Source of the DNA: an uncultured Muribaculum sp.
GTDB lineage: Bacteria > Bacteroidota > Bacteroidia > Bacteroidales > Muribaculaceae
Direction: 5' to 3'
Length of the DNA: 64,000 nucleotides
Assembly: GCA_910578835.1 (NCBI GenBank)
Contig: CAJTSK010000007.1
Location: forward strand, 43,297-107,296
The notes under the pieces were generated by a model. That model was not told the origin of the DNA. It was given only the letters and a program-made list of their open reading frames with translations, and did no database searches. The first letter of the stretch is position 1, and each line of letters opens with the position of its first letter. Below, in pieces: positions 24,849 to 33,739 of the stretch. The position numbers and the translations under genes are program-made.

Positions 24849-25832
24849 ATGGGAACTTACATTTTCTTGGGTTTACTCGTATTGGTAGTGGTAATTGTAG
24901 TGTCGGCAGGCGTAAAAATTGTGCCTCAGTCAGAAACCCGCGTTGTCGAGCGTCTCGGACGTTTCCACAGTGTGCTTTCTCCCGGACTCAATATCATATG
25001 GCCGTTTATTGACAAGCCTAAGACCGTATATACACGCAGGGTAGAATCGTCAATAAATGGTCAGACTATGGTGAGAATAACCTCTTCCACTGCAATTGAC
25101 TTGCGCGAACAGGTGTATGATTTTCCCTCTCAGCAAGTGATTACCAAAGATAATGTCACCACTGAGATTAACGCGCTGCTCTATTTCCAGATAGTTGATG
25201 CTAAGAAAGCCGTGTATGAGATTGACAATCTTCCCAATGCGCTTGAAAAGCTTACGCAGACATCGCTGCGTAACGTAATCGGTGAGCTTGAGCTTGACCA
25301 GACTCTTTCTTCACGCGACACAATTAACTCGCGTCTGCAGATTATACTTGATGAGGTTACCAACAAGTGGGGTGTGAAAGTGAATCGCGTCGAGCTTCAG
25401 GATATCACGCCTCCCAAGAGCGTGCGTGAGGCGATGGAGAAGCAGATGCAGGCTGAGCGTAACCGCCGTGCCGAGATTCTTAATGCTGAAGGTCAGAAGA
25501 CTTCTGTCATACTCCTTTCCGAGGGAGAAAAGATGTCGCAGATTAACCGTGCCACGGCTGTGAAGGAAGCTGAGATACTGCGTGCCGAGGGTGAGGCACG
25601 CGCCAAGGTGCTTACCGCCCAGGCAGAGGCAGAGGCGATTATGCGTGTGGCTGAGGCTATCAAGGCATCGCAGACCGACCCCGCGACTTATATGCTTGCG
25701 ATGAAATATATCGAGACACTTGGCGAGATGACTTCGGGTCAAGACAACAAGACTGTTTACATCCCTTATGAAGCCTCGGGAGTGTTGAGTTCCATCGGCT
25801 CCATAAAGGAGATGTTCAGCAAGCATGCCTAA
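24849..25832 (+). CDS. SPFH/band 7 (stomatin-like) membrane protein
   Basis: 327 residues. An N-terminal membrane helix (about 3-21), then the SPFH domain: VPQSETRVVERLGRFHSVLSPG, DLREQVYDFPSQQVITKDNV, and LRNVIGELELDQTLSSRD. A long Ala/Glu-rich coiled coil (about 190-285) supports oligomer rings. Such proteins form large membrane assemblies and act with NfeD. The stop overlaps by 4 bases the stop of the convergent gene at 25829. Confidence 0.93.
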   Translation: MGTYIFLGLLVLVVVIVVSAGVKIVPQSETRVVERLGRFHSVLSPGLNIIWPFIDKPKTVYTRRVESSINGQTMVRITSSTAIDLREQVYDFPSQQVITKDNVTTEINALLYFQIVDAKKAVYEIDNLPNALEKLTQTSLRNVIGELELDQTLSSRDTINSRLQIILDEVTNKWGVKVNRVELQDITPPKSVREAMEKQMQAERNRRAEILNAEGQKTSVILLSEGEKMSQINRATAVKEAEILRAEGEARAKVLTAQAEAEAIMRVAEAIKASQTDPATYMLAMKYIETLGEMTSGQDNKTVYIPYEASGVLSSIGSIKEMFSKHA

Positions 25833-26374
25833 TTGTCATTGAGGGTAAGGTCACGATAATTTTTCATGATGTCGAGATAGAGCTTTATGCCTATCGCCAG
25901 ACCGATTACCACTCCTGCTATCATGCTGTAAACCATATATTCATCTGTGCCCATCGCGAAGAAGAAGCTTGTTATCAGCGGTATGCACATGGCTATCAGT
26001 ATGCCCATGAATATATGATGACGTTTGCGGTAGTATATGGCTTTCTTTGCCACTGTGGCTACGCCCATGGTGTTATAGTCTATGCTCTTTATCCCATTTG
26101 CCAGATATGAGTCCATGATTGCCGCAGTGAGAAAATATATGGCGGCGCACACCCTTGTCGGAAAGGGTAGCAACTCCTTATATAAAATGATGATTACAAA
26201 AGACATCGACATGCCTATGCAGGAGAAGATGCGATATTGCTTTACAAGGCGTTGCTGAGCCGAGTTTATGCGTCCTGACTCTATGCGTTTAATCAGGGAA
26301 GAATTCCGTTCCTCAAGGCTGTCCATGCGACGGTTGAGGTTATTGAGCTGTTGTTTCATTTCTTCTAAATCCAT
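25829..26374 (-). CDS. Coiled-coil membrane protein linked to an ECF sigma factor
   Basis: 181 residues: an N-terminal coiled coil (residues 2-40, MDLEEMKQQLNNLNRRMDSL) followed by two pairs of membrane helices (about 50-66, 71-90, 119-140, 146-167). The family is one often found right after ECF sigma factors in Bacteroidetes; I cannot name it. It begins 24 bases after the sigma gene. It may act on the sigma factor, for instance by holding it at the membrane, but there is no recognisable anti-sigma (zinc) motif and that is inference. Confidence 0.68.
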   Translation of the reverse strand: MDLEEMKQQLNNLNRRMDSLEERNSSLIKRIESGRINSAQQRLVKQYRIFSCIGMSMSFVIIILYKELLPFPTRVCAAIYFLTAAIMDSYLANGIKSIDYNTMGVATVAKKAIYYRKRHHIFMGILIAMCIPLITSFFFAMGTDEYMVYSMIAGVVIGLAIGIKLYLDIMKNYRDLTLNDN

Positions 26375-26397
26375 TTTAGTGGTTGCAGTTAAAAAGT

Positions 26398-26886
26398 TTA
26401 TTGGTTGGAGTATCTGATCAGTTTCTCTTTTATTCTGTGAAGTCTTGACGCCACTGTGTTGCGTGGCATTCCTAATATCTCGGCGATGGTGTCGTAGGGG
26501 TACTCGTCAAGCCAGAGAAGAATGAGAGCCTTTTCCACGCGGTCAAGACGGTTTATGAGCGCGTGCATCTCTTTTATCTGGTTGCCGCGGTCCATGTCGT
26601 CCGATGCCTGTTCGGGCAGTGCGTCAAGTGGGGTAGACTTGTATTTCCTGTTCTTGCGGAAATACGACACACAGCTGTTGAGCGTGACACGATATACCCA
26701 AGTGGTCACTTCCGACTCACCGCGAAACGACCCGATGCCCCGCCATAGGTTGATGAATGCCTCCTGTCGTAGGTCGTCGAAGTCTTCAACCGAATCGGCA
26801 TACATGTAACACACTTTGTTTATAAGCGAGCCGTATCGGTCTATCAGCAGCTTGTAGCGCAGGTTTATATCGTTTTCTTCAGTCAT
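26398..26886 (-). CDS. ECF-type RNA polymerase sigma factor
   Basis: 162 residues. Region 2 contains DDLRQEAFINLWRGIGSFRGESEVTTW-type features and WVYRVTLNSCVSYFRK; region 4 has the helix-turn-helix LLWLDEYPYDTIAEILGMPRNTVASRLHRIKEKL. Complete, normal length. The neighbour on the same strand is the coiled-coil membrane protein, its likely partner. Its own -7 box (26938-26946) lies divergent to the gpmI promoter. Confidence 0.93.
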   Translation of the reverse strand: MTEENDINLRYKLLIDRYGSLINKVCYMYADSVEDFDDLRQEAFINLWRGIGSFRGESEVTTWVYRVTLNSCVSYFRKNRKYKSTPLDALPEQASDDMDRGNQIKEMHALINRLDRVEKALILLWLDEYPYDTIAEILGMPRNTVASRLHRIKEKLIRYSNQ

Positions 26887-26937
26887 TTTCTGTATCTTTT
26901 CTGACCCGTTAGACGCATCTTCGGCGTGATAGTTCCC

Positions 26938-26946
26938 GCAAAGATA
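26938..26946 (-). promoter_or_regulatory. -7 box of the ECF sigma operon
   Basis: Minus-strand TATCTTTGC matches TAnnTTTG exactly, 52 bases upstream of the sigma start. This housekeeping-type box suggests basal expression not dependent on the ECF factor itself. Confidence 0.5.
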
Positions 26947-27021
26947 AAATTTTTTCGGGCATCTGCGTGACCGTGCGTCACAATCAACCGTGCAACTAAT
27001 TATTAAATAATGTAATTACTC

Positions 27022-27053
27022 TTTGAACAAGTAGCTAAAAATAGTAACTTTGT
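27022..27053 (+). promoter_or_regulatory. Full promoter of gpmI
   Basis: TTTG (27022-27025), 19 bases, TAACTTTGT (27045-27053), 31 bases before the ATG. Textbook Bacteroidetes promoter. Confidence 0.72.
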
Positions 27054-27084
27054 AACCCGAAATTCAATCTTAATATATATTGAT

Positions 27085-28599
27085 ATGTCAAAGAAAGCTT
27101 TATTAATGATTCTCGACGGATGGGGAATAGGTAATCACGGCAAAGGCGATGTGATTTTCTCCACTCCTACTCCTTATTGGGACTATCTTTTAACCACATA
27201 TCCTCATTCCGAGCTTCAGGCAAGCGGTGAAAACGTAGGTTTGCCCGACGGTCAGATGGGTAACTCCGAGGTAGGTCACCTTAATATCGGTGCCGGTCGT
27301 GTGGTATATCAGGATTTGGTAAAAATCAACAAGGCTTGTAAGGACGGCTCTATTCTCAAGAATCCCGAAATCGTGAATGCTTTCAGCTATGCCCGCGACA
27401 ATGGCAAGGCTATTCATTTCATGGGACTTACTTCTAACGGAGGCGTACACTCTTCACTCGACCATCTTTACGCTCTCTGCGATATCGCAAAGGAGTATGG
27501 TCTTGAAAAAGTGTTTATCCATTGTTTCATGGATGGACGTGACACTGACCCCCGCAGCGGTAAAGGCTTTATTCAGGAGCTTGGAGACCATTGCGCTAAG
27601 TCAGCCGGCAAGATTGCCTCTATTGTAGGTCGCTATTATGCGATGGACCGTGACAAGCGTTGGGAACGCGTGAAGGTGGCATATGACCTCCTTGTCAACG
27701 GCGAGGGAAAGAAAGCCACCGATATGGTAAAGGCTATGCAGGAGTCATATGACGAGGATGTGACCGACGAGTTCATCAAGCCTATAGTCAATGCCGATGT
27801 CGACGGCACCATTAAGGATGGCGATGCAGTGATTTTCTTCAACTACCGCAACGACCGCGCGAAAGAGCTTACAATGGTGCTTACCCAGCATGACATGCCG
27901 GAAGCCGGAATGCACACTATCCCCGGAATCCAGTATTACTGCATGACTCCTTACGATGCATCGTTTACAGGCGTGCATATCCTCTTCGACAAGGAAAATG
28001 TAGGCAATACCCTCGGTGAGTATCTTTCTTCACTTGACAAGAAGCAGCTTCATATCGCTGAGACTGAAAAATATGCTCACGTGACATTCTTCTTTAATGG
28101 TGGTCGTGAGGCTCCGTTTGAAGGTGAGGAGCGCATACTTGTTGCATCTCCCAAGGTTGCCACTTACGACCTCAAGCCTGAAATGAGTGCTTACGAAGTT
28201 AAGGATAAGCTTGTTGAGGCTATAAAGAGCGAGGAGTATGACTTCATCGTGGTTAACTATGCCAATGGCGACATGGTGGGTCACACCGGTATCTACGAGG
28301 CTATCGAGAAGGCTGTAAAGGCTGTCGACGATTGTGTTAAAGACACAGTTGAGGCTGCGAAGGCTTCCGGCTATGAGGTAATTATCATCGCTGACCACGG
28401 TAACGCCGACAATGCTATCAACTCTGACGGTACTCCCAATACCGCTCACTCGCTCAACCCCGTTCCCTGTGTATATGTCACTGAACGCAACGACGCGAAA
28501 GTGGAGGATGGCAAACTTGCCGATGTCGCTCCTACAATCTTGAAAATCATGGGTATTCCACAACCGGCAGAGATGACCGGACACGCTCTCATCAACTGA
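27085..28599 (+). CDS. gpmI: 2,3-bisphosphoglycerate-independent phosphoglycerate mutase
   Basis: 504 residues, glycolysis: interconverts 3- and 2-phosphoglycerate with a phospho-serine intermediate and two metal ions (usually Mn). LILDGWG-type start (Asp11), catalytic Ser61 in MGNSEVGHLNIGAGR, the HCFMDGRDTDP segment and the late metal ligands in IADHGNADN and PNTAHSLNPVP are all present. Monocistronic: strong promoter in front and a clear terminator behind. It makes the second, ApgM-like protein (5525) unnecessary for glycolysis. Confidence 0.97.
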   Translation: MSKKALLMILDGWGIGNHGKGDVIFSTPTPYWDYLLTTYPHSELQASGENVGLPDGQMGNSEVGHLNIGAGRVVYQDLVKINKACKDGSILKNPEIVNAFSYARDNGKAIHFMGLTSNGGVHSSLDHLYALCDIAKEYGLEKVFIHCFMDGRDTDPRSGKGFIQELGDHCAKSAGKIASIVGRYYAMDRDKRWERVKVAYDLLVNGEGKKATDMVKAMQESYDEDVTDEFIKPIVNADVDGTIKDGDAVIFFNYRNDRAKELTMVLTQHDMPEAGMHTIPGIQYYCMTPYDASFTGVHILFDKENVGNTLGEYLSSLDKKQLHIAETEKYAHVTFFFNGGREAPFEGEERILVASPKVATYDLKPEMSAYEVKDKLVEAIKSEEYDFIVVNYANGDMVGHTGIYEAIEKAVKAVDDCVKDTVEAAKASGYEVIIIADHGNADNAINSDGTPNTAHSLNPVPCVYVTERNDAKVEDGKLADVAPTILKIMGIPQPAEMTGHALIN

Positions 28600-28626
28600 T
28601 ACTGATTGTATTAAACCCGTATACAG

Positions 28627-28661
28627 GTCGCGTCATAATAGTTTATGGCGCGACTTTTTTT
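28627..28661 (+). terminator. Intrinsic terminator of gpmI
   Basis: Stem GTCGCGTCATA (28627-28637) with TATGGCGCGAC (28644-28654), one mismatch, 6-base loop, followed by seven T. Located 28 bases past the stop codon. Confidence 0.85.
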
Positions 28662-28686
28662 GTTGCTGATGGAGCGGAAATGGAGA

Positions 28687-30162
28687 TTATTTAGACCAGA
28701 AAGCGGGCGTGAATATGATGAGCACGGTAAATATCTCAAGACGACCTGTGAGCATAAGAAATGACAGGATCCACTTGCCGGCATCGGGGAGCATGGCAAA
28801 GCCGCCGTTATCTTGCGAGTCTATGCCGAGACCTATATTGGACACGCAGGAAAATGAATTGAAAAATGCATCGATAATAGGAATGCCGAAAGCTGTCAGC
28901 ACAATACCTCCCACCGATATAATCATCACGTAGATACACAGAAAAGCGATTACTTTTTCCACCACATCGGGGGAGATTACATTACCATTGATGCGCACAG
29001 AGCGTATGGCATTGGGGTGTACGGAGCGGTAAAGCTCGTTGTTGGTGTTTTTAAGCAGGAAAAGGAGGCGGTCAATCTTTGCGCCACCGCTCGTGGAGCC
29101 GGCACACGCGCCGAAAAACATCAGTATGAATGTAATAGAAATCACAAACGGTCCCCAATTCTCGAAATTGCTTGCGGTCAAGCCCGTGGAAGATATGGTA
29201 GTGATAATCTGAAACAGAGGGTCGATGGTCACATCCACTGCCGACCGGGCTTCTCCCATGGCGAAGATGGCGATTACAAAAAGTATGTAAGATACAAATA
29301 TAATCTTTACATAAGTCATGAAGGTGTCATTACGGTAAAGGCTCTTGAAGTCACCGTTCCACGCACGGAATATGAGTGCGAAATTGACTCCGCCGAGAAA
29401 CATGAACACCGTCACGACAATCTTTATGTAGTTGGAGTCCCAATACGCTATACTGTTGTTGCGGGTGGAGAATCCTCCTGTCGACATCGTTGAGAGCGCA
29501 TGACACACACTGTCAAAGAAGTTCATCGGTCCGATCCATAATAGCGCGCCTACAATCAGGGTCAATACGAAATATATCATCCAGAGGCTTTTGGCTGTCT
29601 GGCTGATGCGCGGACGCAGCTTTTCGTGGGTTATACCGGTGACCTCGGCGTTAAACATCTGCATGCCGCCGGAATGGTTAAGCATCGGCAATACTGCGAG
29701 TGTGAAAAGTATAATTCCCATACCGCCAAGCCATTGGGTGAGACAACGCCACATGTTTATGCCGTGAGAGAGTATGTCGACCGACGGATATACGGTAGCC
29801 CCTGTCGTGGAAAAACCCGACATGGTCTCGAAAAATGCGTCAGACACGTCGAGAGGAGTCTCGCAGAACATAAAGGGAAGCATCCCGAATAGGGAGAACA
29901 CTATCCACACAAGTGCTGTCAGCAGGAATCCTTCGCGCTTAGCCATCGAAGTGTAGCGCGGTCTTATACAGCAGGTCATCAGCAGCCCGGCAGCTAAAGT
30001 GATGCCGAATGTCCACAGAAAAGCCATGTAATCGGGCTCACTGTATATCAGGCATGTCGCAAGCGGGATGAGCATGAACATCGCCTCGATTATCAGAAGC
30101 CAGCCCAGCACACGCAGGAGCATCGGAATATTAACACGCTGGGTGTCGGCAAAAATTCCCAT
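28687..30162 (-). CDS. trkH: Trk-type potassium uptake membrane subunit
   Basis: 491 residues with about ten membrane helices in the four-fold M1-P-M2 layout of K+ channels. Filter-like loops are visible: SGFSTTGATVYP (first pore), STGGFSTRNNS (second), SSTGLTASNF (third) and SCVSNIGLG (fourth), matching TrkH/KtrB. It imports K+ across the inner membrane with the TrkA gating protein encoded just upstream (4 bases apart). Last gene of the operon small membrane protein - dxs - trkA - trkH. Confidence 0.94.
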   Translation of the reverse strand: MGIFADTQRVNIPMLLRVLGWLLIIEAMFMLIPLATCLIYSEPDYMAFLWTFGITLAAGLLMTCCIRPRYTSMAKREGFLLTALVWIVFSLFGMLPFMFCETPLDVSDAFFETMSGFSTTGATVYPSVDILSHGINMWRCLTQWLGGMGIILFTLAVLPMLNHSGGMQMFNAEVTGITHEKLRPRISQTAKSLWMIYFVLTLIVGALLWIGPMNFFDSVCHALSTMSTGGFSTRNNSIAYWDSNYIKIVVTVFMFLGGVNFALIFRAWNGDFKSLYRNDTFMTYVKIIFVSYILFVIAIFAMGEARSAVDVTIDPLFQIITTISSTGLTASNFENWGPFVISITFILMFFGACAGSTSGGAKIDRLLFLLKNTNNELYRSVHPNAIRSVRINGNVISPDVVEKVIAFLCIYVMIISVGGIVLTAFGIPIIDAFFNSFSCVSNIGLGIDSQDNGGFAMLPDAGKWILSFLMLTGRLEIFTVLIIFTPAFWSK

Positions 30163-30166
30163 GTAC

Positions 30167-31501
30167 TTAATTGAATAGTTTCTCGACTTTATGAATTAAT
30201 CCCGACAGACAGAACACCACAACATGGTCGCCTGCCTGAATGTGGGTGTTACCGTTTACAAGCATCCCTTTGCCGTCGCGTATCATGGCGGCTATGGTCA
30301 TTCCATGGGGCAGGCGGAGATTTTTTACCGCGTCGCGGGTAATCTTGCTGCCCGGTTTTGCCTCGATTTCAGCTACTTCTGCATCGGTAAGGGCAAGACA
30401 TTTTGACGACGCGACGTCCATGTCGAGCAGAAGCTGGAATATCTTGCTCGATGCAAGCAGTTTTTTATTGATTACTGTACCGATGTTCAACCCCTCGGCT
30501 TCTGAGATAAACTGGAGGTCTTCTACCTCGGCGATTGTCTTGTGTACACCAAACTCTTTTGCAGTAAGACATGCAAGGATATTGGTCTCCGAACTGTTGC
30601 TTAGAGCCACAAATGCATCTGTGTCATCGATGCCCTCTTCCCGAAGTACCTCGATGTCACGGGCGTCGCCATGAACGATGTTGCAATCAGGGCATTTTTC
30701 GGGGAGCATCCGGCATGTATCTATATTGGTGTCAATGATTTTGATGCGGAATTCCTCACCTGCAAGCGCGGCAAGGCGTATTGCTATGCGGCTGCCTCCC
30801 ATTATGAGCAGCTTGCGTATCTTTTTTGATGTCTTGCCACAGATGTCGAGCAATTCGTCAACATGGTCACGCGTAGTGGCAAAATATAGGATATCGTTGT
30901 CTTTTATCACGTCGTCACCTCGCGGGATGATAGTGTCGTGATGACGCTTTATCGCGGCTACGTGGAAGTTGTGTTCCATCATCGCAAACTCTTTTAGCTG
31001 CATGCCTATAATGCGGGCATTGCTGCGGAGCTTGACACCGGCGATTATCAGCTCGCCGTCGTGCAGCTCAAACCAGTGACGAGCCCATGAGCGGCGCAGT
31101 GCCGTGATGATTTCCTGGGCGGCAAGCAGTTCGGGGTAGATGAGCGCGTTTACGCCGAGACGGGTGAAGTAGTCGCGGTTGTCCTGCGACATGAACTCGT
31201 AATTGTCGATACGTGCCACTGTGCGCTGCGCACCGATGCTCTTGGCCATGGAGCAGGCGAGCACATTTTGTGTCTCATCGGGCGTGACTGCGATAAACAG
31301 GTCACATTTGCCCACTCCGGCAGCATGCTGAGAGTTAAACGAAATGGGGTTGCCACGCAATGTCATCAAGTTGTAATTGGCATCGAGCGAGGCGAGTTTT
31401 GCCTGGTCGACGTCAATTACCATGATATCCTGCTCTTCACGCGATAGCAGTTTGGCGAGGTGTGTGCCTACTTCACCGGCACCGGCAATCACAATCTTCA
31501 T
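30167..31501 (-). CDS. trkA: Trk system potassium transport protein TrkA
   Basis: 444 residues, cytoplasmic regulator of TrkH. Two RCK modules are seen: the first Rossmann fold starts IVIAGAGEVGTHLAKLL (residues 3-19) and the second LLIMGGSRIAIRLAALAG (about 230), each followed by an RCK_C domain. NAD(H)/ATP binding to these controls the channel. The start overlaps the dxs stop by 4 bases (ATGA). Confidence 0.94.
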   Translation of the reverse strand: MKIVIAGAGEVGTHLAKLLSREEQDIMVIDVDQAKLASLDANYNLMTLRGNPISFNSQHAAGVGKCDLFIAVTPDETQNVLACSMAKSIGAQRTVARIDNYEFMSQDNRDYFTRLGVNALIYPELLAAQEIITALRRSWARHWFELHDGELIIAGVKLRSNARIIGMQLKEFAMMEHNFHVAAIKRHHDTIIPRGDDVIKDNDILYFATTRDHVDELLDICGKTSKKIRKLLIMGGSRIAIRLAALAGEEFRIKIIDTNIDTCRMLPEKCPDCNIVHGDARDIEVLREEGIDDTDAFVALSNSSETNILACLTAKEFGVHKTIAEVEDLQFISEAEGLNIGTVINKKLLASSKIFQLLLDMDVASSKCLALTDAEVAEIEAKPGSKITRDAVKNLRLPHGMTIAAMIRDGKGMLVNGNTHIQAGDHVVVFCLSGLIHKVEKLFN

Positions 31502-33441
31502 GTCAGCGTCGTTTTATTGTGGGCTGATACGATGGCTCGGTATATCGCATCTTCATCCATTTCACATAGTTTCATGAGTTCAGGCACTTTGCCGTGGGGG
31601 ACAAACGAGTCAGGGACACCGATGCGTGTTACGTGGCGGTCGTAACCGTTGTCGTTAAGCCATTCTACTACGGCCGATCCGAGACCTCCCTCCTTGATAC
31701 CATCTTCCACCGTGATTATAGGGCATCCTTTTTCTGCGACTTCCTTAAGTATCGCGGTGTCGATTGGCTTCAGGAATATCATGTCGTAATGAGCTGCATT
31801 TATACCTTCCTGCGCGGCGCGCGAAATCGCAGTCGCGGCTTTTGATGCCATAGGTCCGATGGTCAGCACGGCTACATCATTACCGTCGGAAAGCTTTTCG
31901 CCTTTGCCTACAGGTAGCTGGCGCATTTCTTTACGCCAGTCGGGATTTCCACCTTTTCCTCGCGGGTAACGGATGGCAAAAGGTCCGTGATTGCCCGATT
32001 GCGAGGTGTACATTAGATTTCGTAGTGAAATCTCGTCGCGTGGCGATGAAACGATAAGATTAGGTATCGACCTCAGATAGCTCAGGTCAAATACTCCATG
32101 ATGAGTAACGCCGTCTTCGCCTACGATACCGGCGCGGTCAAGACAGAGAGTCACCGGAAGGCGTAAAATAGCCACATCATGAATTATATGGTCGTAAGCG
32201 CGCTGCAAGAAAGAAGAGTATATGGCACAGAACGGGCGCATGCCATCTTTTGCGAGTCCGCCGGCAAATGTAACGGCGTGCCCTTCCGAGATGCCGACAT
32301 CAAACACTCTCTCCGGCATAGCAGCCTGCATGATGCTCATTGATGTGCCCGACGGCATAGCCGCCGTGATGCCGACTATCCGGTCATTGCGGCGTGCAAG
32401 CTCAAGGAGTGTTTCGCCGAATACATCCTGATATTTTGCGGGAACGCCTTCTGTGGTCTCTTTCACGCGTTCTCCTGTTTCGGGGTCAAATTTGCCGGGA
32501 GCATGCCATGATGCCGGGTCATTTTCGGCAGGTGCATATCCCTTGCCCTTGGTGGTGCGGATATGCAGCAGTCGCGGACCTTCCATGTCCTTGATGTCGT
32601 TGAGCACTCTTACAAGCCGCTCCACGTCATGCCCGTCAATCGGACCGAAGTAGCGTATGTTAAGACCCTCGAATATGTTTTGCTGCCGGCTTATCAGCGA
32701 CTTGAGGCTGTTGTTAAACCGTAGTATGAAGTCTTTGCGCTTGTCGCTCACGAGGTGCATCTTCTTGAGAATGCGGAACACCTTGTATCGAAACGCGTTA
32801 TATGCCTTGGTTGTGGTGAGGTGGGCAAGGTAGGAGTTTAGCGCGCCTACATTGCGGTCAATCGACATATCGTTGTCGTTGAGGATGATGAGGAGATTGT
32901 TTTTGGTGATTGACGCGTTGTTGAGTCCCTCAAACGCGAGTCCGCCGCTTATCGACGCATCGCCGATTACGGCAACGATATTGCGCTTGGGCGACTCATG
33001 TTTCAACTGCGAGGCAACAGCCATGCCCAAGGCTGCCGAGATGGAGTTGGATGCGTGGCCAGCCGTGAAGGTGTCATATTCGCTTTCGTCAGGATTGGGG
33101 AAGCCGCTGAGACCGTTAAACTTGCGGTTGGTCTCAAACCTGTCACGCCGTCCTGTAAGCAGCTTGTGGCCATAAGCCTGATGCCCCACATCCCATACTA
33201 TGCGGTCGTAGGGGGTGTTAAAGACATAGTGAAGTGCGACTGTCAGCTCGACAGCGCCCATGCTTGATGCGAAATGTCCGGGATTGGTTGACAGCGAGTT
33301 TATGAGAAACTCACGTATATTGGAACATACTTCCGGAAGCCTCTCCATGGGGAGTTTTCTCAGGTCGGAAGGTGTATCAATCTTGTTTAAGAGAGCAGAT
33401 GGGGCAAGATATTTATTTTTTCCGTTTTCCATTGCCGTCAT
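31498..33441 (-). CDS. dxs: 1-deoxy-D-xylulose-5-phosphate synthase
   Basis: About 647 residues; a thiamine-diphosphate enzyme joining pyruvate and glyceraldehyde 3-phosphate, the first step of the non-mevalonate isoprenoid pathway. Marks: WDVGHQAYGHKLLTGRRD, the TPP motif GDASISGGLAFEGLNNA, and the YSSFLQRAYDH transketolase loop. The start is uncertain: an in-frame TTG lies at 33492, and ATGs lie at 33441 and 33432; I chose 33441 because an A-rich stretch precedes it. The start overlaps the upstream small gene by about 29 bases. Confidence 0.95.
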   Translation of the reverse strand: MTAMENGKNKYLAPSALLNKIDTPSDLRKLPMERLPEVCSNIREFLINSLSTNPGHFASSMGAVELTVALHYVFNTPYDRIVWDVGHQAYGHKLLTGRRDRFETNRKFNGLSGFPNPDESEYDTFTAGHASNSISAALGMAVASQLKHESPKRNIVAVIGDASISGGLAFEGLNNASITKNNLLIILNDNDMSIDRNVGALNSYLAHLTTTKAYNAFRYKVFRILKKMHLVSDKRKDFILRFNNSLKSLISRQQNIFEGLNIRYFGPIDGHDVERLVRVLNDIKDMEGPRLLHIRTTKGKGYAPAENDPASWHAPGKFDPETGERVKETTEGVPAKYQDVFGETLLELARRNDRIVGITAAMPSGTSMSIMQAAMPERVFDVGISEGHAVTFAGGLAKDGMRPFCAIYSSFLQRAYDHIIHDVAILRLPVTLCLDRAGIVGEDGVTHHGVFDLSYLRSIPNLIVSSPRDEISLRNLMYTSQSGNHGPFAIRYPRGKGGNPDWRKEMRQLPVGKGEKLSDGNDVAVLTIGPMASKAATAISRAAQEGINAAHYDMIFLKPIDTAILKEVAEKGCPIITVEDGIKEGGLGSAVVEWLNDNGYDRHVTRIGVPDSFVPHGKVPELMKLCEMDEDAIYRAIVSAHNKTTLT

Positions 33442-33601
33442 TGATATATTTTTTGTACAGCGGTATGAACACCACTCCTCCCGAAACGACAATTATAAAT
33501 AAAGTCCATGCCGTAAAGCCCCTGCCTGCTATCATTAAGTAGCAGAGTATCAGCCATAGAGCCGTAAGGCAAACGAGTCGGAAGATAGTGTACCCTGTCA
33601 T
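33413..33601 (-). CDS. Small two-helix membrane protein upstream of dxs
   Basis: 62 residues with two hydrophobic helices (about 6-24 and 31-48) and a basic tail (KKYINDGNGKRKK). It begins 18 bases after a full promoter, and its end overlaps the dxs start, so it is the first gene of the operon and not a shadow of dxs (it lies mostly outside it). Function unknown; the positive C-terminus should be cytoplasmic. Confidence 0.66.
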   Translation of the reverse strand: MTGYTIFRLVCLTALWLILCYLMIAGRGFTAWTLFIIVVSGGVVFIPLYKKYINDGNGKRKK

Positions 33602-33618
33602 AAACCGTATTTATATAT

Positions 33619-33650
33619 GCAAAGATACGAAGATTATTCATAATAGCAAA
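33619..33650 (-). promoter_or_regulatory. Full promoter of the dxs-trkA-trkH operon
   Basis: On the minus strand: TTTG (33650-33647), 19 bases, TATCTTTGC (33627-33619), 18 bases before the small membrane gene. Both elements and spacing match the Bacteroidetes consensus. Confidence 0.7.
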
Positions 33651-33686
33651 GGGGTTAGGGTTGAGAGATGCCGCTGTGGTAAAACA

Positions 33687-33713
33687 AAAAAGGCTGTCTG
33701 CTGACAGCCTTTT
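33687..33713 (-). terminator. Intrinsic terminator of the nqr operon
   Basis: Stem AAAGGCTGTC (33689-33698) with GACAGCCTTT (33703-33712), 4-base loop, flanked by A and T runs. It lies about 27 bases past the nqrF stop on the minus strand and ends in TTTTTTGTTTT. Confidence 0.85.
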
Positions 33714-33739
33714 CCGTGATATAAGGGGTAGGGGAGGTG

